A DNA stretch of 64,000 nt, taken from positions 62,001 to 126,000 of the forward strand of contig JAIWNF010000021.1 of assembly GCA_025093555.1 (NCBI GenBank), in the 5' to 3' direction. The notes under the pieces were generated by a model. That model ran no database searches. It was not told where the DNA came from and worked only from the letters and a program-made list of their open reading frames with translations. Within the stretch, counting starts at the first letter, position 1. Each line of letters begins with the position of its first letter. This document shows positions 57,001-64,000 of the stretch, piece by piece. Made by a program: the position numbers and the translations under genes. This DNA is from Circinella umbellata (taxonomy: Eukaryota > Mucoromycota > Mucoromycetes > Mucorales > Lichtheimiaceae).

Positions 57001-59047
57001 AGAAGATGAACGTCGTCGTAAACAGGCCGATATTACCGACAACATGGGTAGTATCTCTACTGGTACAACATTTACATGGCAGCATATTAATTATGAAGTT
57101 CCATTCAAAGGTGGTCCGTTGCAATTGCTCAACGATATTTCCGGCATAGTCAAGCCTGGTCATTTGACTGCTTTGATGGGTTCATCTGGCGCTGGTAAAA
57201 CTACTCTTCTCGATGTATTGGCTAAACGTAAGACTATTGGTAAGGTTGATGGCCGTGTCTACTTGAACAACGAAGCTTTGATGTCCGATTTCGAACGTAT
57301 TACTGGTTATTGTGAACAAATGGATATCCATCAACCTGCTGTTACTGTCCGTGAAGCTATGCGATTCTCTGCCTATCTTCGCCAAGACAAGGATATTCCT
57401 GAAGCCGAAAAAGATGAATATGTTGAACAAATCATTACTCTTTTGGAAATGGAAGATATTGCTGACGCTCAAATTGGTGATGTTTCACAAGGTGCTGGTA
57501 TTTCTGTTGAAGAACGCAAACGTCTTACTATTGGTATGGAATTGGTTGCCAAACCTAAGCTTCTCTTTTTAGATGAACCTACCTCTGGTTTGGATGCTCA
57601 AAGTTCATACAATATTATCCGTTTCATTCGTAAATTGGCTGATGCTGGTTGGCCTGTCTTGTGTACTATTCATCAACCTTCTGCTATTTTGTTTGAGCAT
57701 TTTGATCATTTATTGTTGCTTGTTCGTGGTGGTCGTACCGCTTACCATGGTGAGATTGGTTCTGATGCTCGTACCATGATTGACTATTTTGAATCCAATG
57801 GTGGACCAAAGTGTTCTCCTAATGCAAACCCAGCTGAATATATTTTGGAAGTCGTTGGTGCTGGTACAGCAGGCAAGGCAAAACGTGATTGGGCTGATAT
57901 TTGGGAAAAATCGATCCAAGCTAAACTACTTGATGACGAATTAGAAGATATTCATCGAAACGCGAACCAAAATCCTAAGCGTAATGCACTTACCTATGCT
58001 ACTGGATTTTGGTATCAATTCTGGTTGGTGCATAATCGTATGATGCTTGTCTATTGGCGTTCGCCTGATTACAACATTGGTCGTTTTATTACCTTGATGT
58101 TTACTGCTTTGCTCAGTGGGTTCACATATTGGAAGATTTCTCTTACATCGTCTGACATGCAAAACCGACTTTTTGTTTTGTTCTCAACGTTCATTATGGC
58201 TAACATTCTTGTAAGTACTTTTCTCTTTTTTTGTCTTTATGGTAACTAGCATCCACAAGTGTGTTGTATTGATTATTATTCTTTTTGTGGTTGCTTTTTA
58301 TAGATTATTCTTGCTCAACCCAAGTTTATGACTGAACGCTTATACTTCCGTCGTGAATATGCTTCGCGCTTCTATGGATGGATGCCTTTTGCTTTCACAT
58401 CGGTCCTTGTTGAAATTCCTTATATTTTGTTTTTGAGCGCATTCTTTATGGGCGGCATGTACTGGACTACTGGGCTTGTCAATACTCCAGAAGCATGTGG
58501 TTATTTTTATCTCATGTTGATCCTCTTTGTGTTCTGGGCTGTCACACTAGGATTTGTGATCGCATCTGTGGCGGAAATTCCAACTATGGCTGCTGTGATC
58601 AACCCGTTAGTTATTTCCATGCTTATTTTATTCGCTGGCTTGATGCAAACCGAATCAGCTATGCCTCGCTTCTGGAGTGCCTGGATGTATTGGCTCAATC
58701 CTTTCCATTATTATATTGAAGGTCTTGCTGTCAATGAAATGGCAGATTTACCTGTCATCTGTAACGATATCGATTTTGTTAAGTTTTCACCACCGACAGG
58801 GCAAACATGTGGAGAATATCTTTCCAGTTTCTTTGCCAGTGGTGCTCCCGGTTACGTGGACGATCCTAACGCTACTGATACTTGTGATTATTGTACATTC
58901 AAAAGTGGTCCTGAATATTATGAATTGACCTTTGGATGGTCCGCCGACAACAAATGGCGAGATGTCGGAGTGATCGCTGCATTTTTTGTCTTCAACGTAC
59001 TTGTATTCCTTGCTCTTTGCTACTGGAAGCGTTTAGGCAGACGTTAA
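54048..59047 (+). CDS. PDR-type full-size ABC transporter 3
   Basis: Seven exons: 54048-54171, 54274-54482, 54678-55012, 55113-56191, 56276-56519, 56620-58210, 58304-59047; 1441 aa. The first exon is 3 nt shorter and the second 3 nt longer than in ABC1/2, so the domain positions coincide. The N-terminal ~45 residues diverge from the other two copies. NBD1 Walker A is GRPGAGCSTLL and Walker B CWDCSTRGLD; NBD2 has GSSGAGKT, SVEERKRLT and LFLDEPTSGLD. It keeps the sixth intron (58211-58303) but lacks the last intron of ABC1/2: the C-terminus KWRDVGVIAAFFVFNVLVF is read through. It is the most diverged paralogue overall, yet the core of NBD2 is almost identical to ABC2 at the DNA level. A plasma-membrane drug/lipid efflux role is inferred from the family. 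Confidence 0.97.
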
Positions 59048-59799
59048 AAAGTTTCTTTTTTATGCTAAACTCTCACGCAGTTTAAACATATTTCCTCATA
59101 ATATTCCTCACATATATACACAAAAAAAAATTCTTTTCCGACATTATAGATCATTCTTTTCTTTTCACACACACATTTAATTTTGTAAAACCTATTTTTT
59201 TTTCGCATTTCCTTCTCTCTTTTATATTATATTTTTTGGAGATATCTATAGTATTATCAGCATTATTTAACATACGTACTTTTATAATATTATTCTACAC
59301 TTTTTTTTGTATAAAATTTTGTTTGACAAAAAGATCATAAATAAAACTAGTTTTATTAATTTAACTATCATAGTGAGTCTTAGTGAGTCCGGGGTTGTTG
59401 ACAAGAGGTTATTGGGATAAAAGCTGTTGTACTGGATCGGATTTTTTGTGTTCCCATACTTGTGTGAGAAAAAAACGATTTTAGTGATACGGGAAAATCA
59501 GAATATATGTCATTTTTCATTATTTCTGCTGTTTTAAAGATAGTAAAATATCCATATTGATCTTAGTGCACGGGCATTTCAAATTGACCGAGGAAAAGTA
59601 TAATAATGCATATGCTGTTGTCAAGGAAACAAACATGTAAATTGCTATTTTACTCAGTAAAAAAAAAAAAGATGGAGAAAAAAAAAACAAATTTACACAA
59701 AGAAACTTTATTTTGTTTCTTGTGATAATCGAGCTTACCACTTATATTATTATACATCTTGTTCATATTTCTGAAAGCTTGTTAGAGTTCAGATCCACA
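59048..59799. other. Intergenic, no gene seen
   Basis: ABC3 3' flank, rich in T and TTTC runs, then the upstream region of the transporter gene. GTGAGTCTTAGTGAGTC at about 59373-59389 is a short direct repeat. No coding signal. Confidence 0.6.
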
Positions 59800-59807
59800 T
59801 ATAAAAG
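59800..59807 (+). promoter_or_regulatory. TATA box of the MFS transporter gene
   Basis: TATAAAAG lies about 125-131 bp upstream of the ATG at 59931; the leader between them is A/T homopolymer-rich and ends GGGGGAAC before the start codon. Confidence 0.5.
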
Positions 59808-59930
59808 AAGCGGTCACTTCTTAAGAAAAGAAAGAAGGTTGTCTTTAAATTTCATATATCTCTTTTTTTTTTTATTTTCTAAACCCACTCTTCCTTTTGA
59901 CACTTCCAATAAAAAAAAGAAAGGGGGAAC

Positions 59931-62273
59931 ATGGAGTCCGAACCAAAAGATCATGAGAATAATAATGAAAAGACATTGGACTCCAATGTCGTAACTAATG
60001 AAAGTGTTCATTCATATGACGACATTGAACAGGTTGGAACTGCCTCATTATATACCTATATCCTTGTCACTTGTATTTGTGTAGGGGGTTTCCTTTTCGG
60101 CTATGATACCGGCGGTAAATATTTTTTTTATTATTTTTTTTTATTATCTTTTATTTGTATTTATTTATATTCTGTATAAGGTATCAATGACATGTTTATA
60201 ACTAAAATTTATTCCCCTTAATCATTATTAAAATAGTCATTTCTGGCGCACTGCAACCATTACAGGATGATTTCCATATGACCACTATCGACAAAGAACT
60301 TGTTGTCGGAGGAACTACTTTTGGTGCTATTTTTGGCGGTTTCTTTACTGGCCTGGTAAGAATTGGAATGCGGAGAAGACTGGGGAAACGGGTAGAAGCG
60401 ATTGTAAAAGCTTACTTTTTTTATTATCAAGAGAACTCACACATTCGCAATCTATTATGATTTGATTTTCAACATATTTTTTTTTTAGTTATCCGACCGG
60501 TTTGGAAGAAAGGTAAATACAAATTAGTTAAGGAGAGGCACGTGAGCAATTTTTTTTTAAAGTTTGCTGACCAACTCTGGGTAATTATATTAGCCTTTGA
60601 TTATGATCTCTTGCTTGATGTTTATCGCTGGTGCCTTATTGCTCGCTTTACCGAAATCATATGGCGTTCTTCTTTTTGGTCGATTAGTTGTTGGTGTTGG
60701 TGTTGGTATGTCTTCTTTACTGGTGCCTGTCTATATTAGTGAAGTGTCTCCAAAACAAATCCGCGGCCGTTTAACTACTTTAAATACATTGGTGGTGACA
60801 TTCGGGCAAGTGATAGCCTATGTCATTAATATTGCATTTTCTAATGTACCCAATGGCTGGCGTTATATGTTTGGCTTGGCAGGTATCCCAGCACTTATCC
60901 AACTTTTAGGTAATTATTCATTAAATGATATATGGTTTTAATGTTTTGGATGAAAACTTACCGCAACTTTTACATTTTTTTTTGTAGTTATGCCATTCCT
61001 TCCTGAATCTCCTCGTCGTATGGTTATTGTAGGCAAACCTGATCAAGCCAAAGCTGCACTCCGTCGTGTTTATGGAGATTCAGTTTCAGACAAGTTTTTG
61101 GATCGTGAAATTGCAACAATTCAAGAAGAAGTTGAACTGACGCGATCGTCTACTTATAAAGATTTCAAAAAACGTGAAAACTATCATCCTTTATTTATTG
61201 GTATGTATGTTCTAACTAGTATATATGTATATTTATATGTATAAAATTAAAAGGATATTAATACTGGATGTAATGACAAGGTGAAATTGGTATATATAAT
61301 TTCTAATATTGTATACTTATGGAACAAAACATATAGCATGTATTCTTCAAGCTGCACAACAATTCTCAGGTTTCAATACTGCTATGTATTATGCAGCAAC
61401 TATTCTACGCATGGCCGGTTTTCGTGACCATCAAAACTCAACAACAGTAGCTATTATCGTATCAGCAACAAACATGGTATTCACTGGTGTCGCCATTGGA
61501 TTAATTGATCGTGTAGGTCGTCGACGCATGCTAGTTGTGACAATTCTTATTATGGTCGCTGGTCTGATCGCGTTGGGCGGCACATTTGCAGCACAGCAAG
61601 GATTTATTACTAAACAGGATTTGTGCTCAGGTTACACAACGCATTGTGCTCGATGTGTCAATGACGATAACTGTGGTTGGTCGATTTCACAAGATGTGTG
61701 TATGCCATTGGGAGTATTAGGAGATACTGATTTGTATCAAAGTTCAACTGGATGTCCACCACAAAGTAGTGATAAGACCATCACAGGTGTTTTGCTTACT
61801 TTCTTGATTGTTTATGTTGCTGGTTATGCGTTAGGCCTTGGATATGCTCCGTAAGTAGACTTTTTTTTATTACGTGGAAAATAGTAAAGATTCCAATTAA
61901 AATACATTCATACTAAATGGGATTGGTTTTAAACTATATATAGGTGGGTTTTGCAAAGTGAAATTTTCCCTATCGCTTTACGTGGTAAAGGTACAGGTGT
62001 TGCAACGGGCGTCAATTGGATCTGTAATCTTATCATTTCTATTACGTATCTTTCCATGATTGATGCCATGACAGCTGCAGGAACATTTTGGTTCTATGCA
62101 GGCATTTCATTGATCTTTTGGGTGCTCATCTACTTCTATGTACCAGAGGTAAGAAAATTGAAAAAAAAAGTCATGTAATTAATGAATTGAATATAGATAT
62201 TAACGCAATATAATATTTATAGACTGCTAAACTTTCACTTGAAGAAATGAATGTAATCTTTCAAAAGAAGTAA
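59931..62273 (+). CDS. MFS sugar/myo-inositol transporter, HMIT-like with Cys-rich loop
   Basis: Exons 59931-60114, 60237-60355, 60489-60512 (24 nt), 60594-60909, 60988-61200, 61337-61850, 61944-62148 and 62223-62273; 541 aa. Sugar-porter signatures in order: GGFLFGYDTGVISGAL in TM1, LSDRFGRK loop 2-3 (the microexon), GRLVVGVGVGM, VPVYISEVSPKQIRGRL, PESPRRM, QQFSGFNTAMYYA in TM7, DRVGRRRML, then EIFPIALRGKGTG and the final YVPETAKLSLEEM. Between TM9 and TM10 is a ~60-residue extracellular insert with six Cys (CSGYTTHCARCVNDDNCGW...C...C), resembling the PSI-like loop of animal H+/myo-inositol cotransporters. The most likely substrate is myo-inositol or another polyol, driven by the proton gradient at the plasma membrane; a hexose is not excluded. 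Confidence 0.92.
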
Positions 62274-62738
62274 TGTGTCGTGAATAATTCTTTTGTCCTC
62301 CAGTCTTCTGATACTTTTAACTTTCTTCTGTTTTAATTTTATTTATTTTTTTTGTTCTTGTAATCTTAATAATGTACTCTTTAATTTAATTATTTTATAT
62401 TCTTACATACTTTCTAATAATATATCTTGTTTAATAAATGAAAAAAATAATTCCCTTGCCAATTTATTTGTTTTTTGTATATTATTTATATTACATAGTA
62501 ATCCTGGGTTCGTATGATTATTATTATCGCGCCATAATTAAGCTAATTGGACCTGAATTTAATATTATTATTTGTATGCGATAATTTTTATTTTACATGC
62601 TGTGAGTGTATATGTATAAATTTGTATATGGGGGCGCTATCAGATCTATCCAATAAAAAGAAACAAAAAAAGAGAACAGAAAAGTCGAAAAAAAAGGATA
62701 ATTATGAGGATTAAAATGGTACCTGAATCCTCATTGAT
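62274..62738. other. Convergent 3' intergenic spacer
   Basis: Space between the converging transporter and UreF genes; T-rich, with AATAAA-like signals on both strands (for example TTTAATAAATG near 62430). No gene. Confidence 0.6.
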
Positions 62739-63623
62739 TTAACTGTTAAAAAGACGCGTATATAATCGATCATGCATGCCTTGACACACATCCAAAAGTG
62801 GATTTGTTTGACAGCATTCTTCCATTGGAATATCGGCTGTTTCCTTGACAATACGTTCAATTGATGCACGCGACTGTAACAAAAGCTTTTGAGCTTCGTA
62901 TGGACCAATAACGTTCATTCTTACTGCTGAAGAATAAAGCGTGCGTGTAAACAGATATAGCCATAAATGAAGAGTATTTTCTATCATCATTTATTTTTAT
63001 AAAGTGTTATTTAGATTAATTGAACCAAGACCTTTCCCCTTAAAAGCAGTTCACTTTCCTCTCCCGTCTTCAAAATAAAACAGTATAACCATTATATATG
63101 TATATAACTTACCAAGGTCAACCTTAAGATAGCGACATACGAGGCCAAAGCAAATAGGAAAATGACCGTCCACCTTTTCTGCACGGATCATTGTTTTAAA
63201 TCGTTTCATAATAGTAATATCCAATAATTTATCACCTTCACATTGTTGTTCTTCATTTAGTTCAGTAAAACACTTAAGATATAAAGTAATCATAGCAATG
63301 CCTTGAGCAAGTGAAGCACGTCGTGCAACTGTATTAGCCACCATGACGGCATCACAAGTGGAATCACATTCTTCAAGTTGTGCTAATGGATCTTTATGGT
63401 CAAGCGCTTCATAACCAGCACGAACAAAACAAGAGGTATTGCAAGCATAGTTAAGGTTTGCACTGTTCACCCACTCGTTTAAGTTATCAGCGTCTAGTAG
63501 CCCTGCTTGGCAAGTAGCTTCGAGACCCGACGATGCTACGAAACCTCCTGTCGGTAATGCTGAATCGACTAAAATATAAAGCAGCCAGCTGCTAGTTTGA
63601 TTCGATACAAATGGTAAAGCCAT
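62739..63623 (-). CDS. ureF: Urease accessory protein UreF
   Basis: Minus-strand exons 63623-63113 and 62980-62739, joined by one GT-AG intron; 250 aa. The N-terminal half has the UreF hallmark LVDSALPTGGFVASSGLEA (residues ~18-36), then an all-helical body with ARRASLAQGIAMITLY. HFPICFGLVCRYL corresponds to the conserved FPVxFG block. The second exon supplies the conserved C-terminal helices LHLWLYLFTRTLYSSAVRMNVIGP and the ending DVCQGMHDRLYTRLF. UreF works with UreD/UreH and UreG to deliver Ni2+ into apo-urease in the cytosol; no other urease gene is in the window. Length fits the eukaryotic family (about 230-280 aa). Confidence 0.95.
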
Positions 63624-64000
63624 TTAACAGATAATGATAAAATAAGAAGTAAAAAGTAAAATGAGAGAGGATATCCTGGGTGTGTGAAAAAAAATGATAA
63701 AAAGAAAAAAATTAAAGAAAGAAGCGGGTAGAAACTCTCTCTATCTTATCTAGGATATTGTTGGTTTAGCTGGAAAATATATTGGTTACAAATCCAACGC
63801 AATTTTCTTTATTGTAATTTAATGTGATCAAGGCATGAAATATAAGTTTATCAGGTAATCAAATCGCTAAGAAAACAAAAGCTAGTAATCTCTTACTCTC
63901 ATTTGTATAACCCTTTTTTTTTTTGCGCTCTTATCATGATTTCCCTACCCCCGTCTCTATTATGCTGGTTGCCTGTTATTTCCCATTTTACATAAAAGTC
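63624..64000. other. UreF upstream region, no gene seen
   Basis: A/G-rich just upstream of UreF on this strand (CT-rich on its coding strand), then unstructured AT-rich DNA to the window end. Confidence 0.55.

Overview
This window comes from a filamentous fungus, most likely an early-diverging one (Mucoromycota, plausibly Mucorales). The DNA is AT-rich, genes are split by many short GT-AG introns of about 50-120 bp, and intergenic DNA is full of homopolymer and microsatellite tracts. Most proteins are clearly eukaryotic and fungal: full-size PDR transporters, an RVS161-type BAR protein, RPB9, and a GPI-tailed chitin deacetylase whose motifs match the Mucor enzyme. The placement is inferred from protein resemblance and gene structure only; there is no rRNA or other marker here.

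Layout. 1-7.5 kb: 3' part of an arrestin-like protein gene, an 11-exon NCX/NCLX-type cation exchanger containing a GC-AG intron, and a poly-Ala/Gln protein of unknown function. 7.5-15.5 kb: a gene-poor, repeat-bearing stretch with one copy of a ~0.9 kb dispersed repeat, a foldback element and a degenerate tandem repeat. 15.5-21 kb: a DH-PH RhoGEF (+), then a Rheb GTPase and RNA polymerase II subunit RPB9 (both -). 21-24.4 kb: a gene-poor stretch with the second, inverted copy of the dispersed repeat. 24.4-34 kb: a secreted acid-phosphatase-like phosphoesterase, an SSXT (SS18-like) glutamine-rich protein, a chitin/polysaccharide deacetylase and an RVS161-like BAR protein, all +. 37-59 kb: three tandem, same-orientation, full-size PDR-type ABC transporters (ABC1-3), each reconstructing to exactly 1441 codons, separated by long gene-free upstream regions. 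59.9-63.6 kb: a myo-inositol/sugar MFS transporter with a PSI-like Cys-rich loop (+), converging with urease accessory protein UreF (-).

How the genes relate. There is no operon-like logic; these are independently transcribed genes. The most coherent unit is the PDR cluster. Near-identical synonymous-site patches between copies suggest ongoing gene conversion. ABC2 and ABC3 each lack a different one of the seven introns that ABC1 has. ABC1 and ABC2 also share an 8-bp promoter motif at the same distance (174 bp) from their ATGs. Several genes illustrate unusual splicing: coding microexons of 16, 19 and 24 nt, an 11-nt first coding segment, and a non-canonical GC donor. All gene models here were joined by hand from splice consensus, reading frame and family alignment from memory; none was tested against transcripts.
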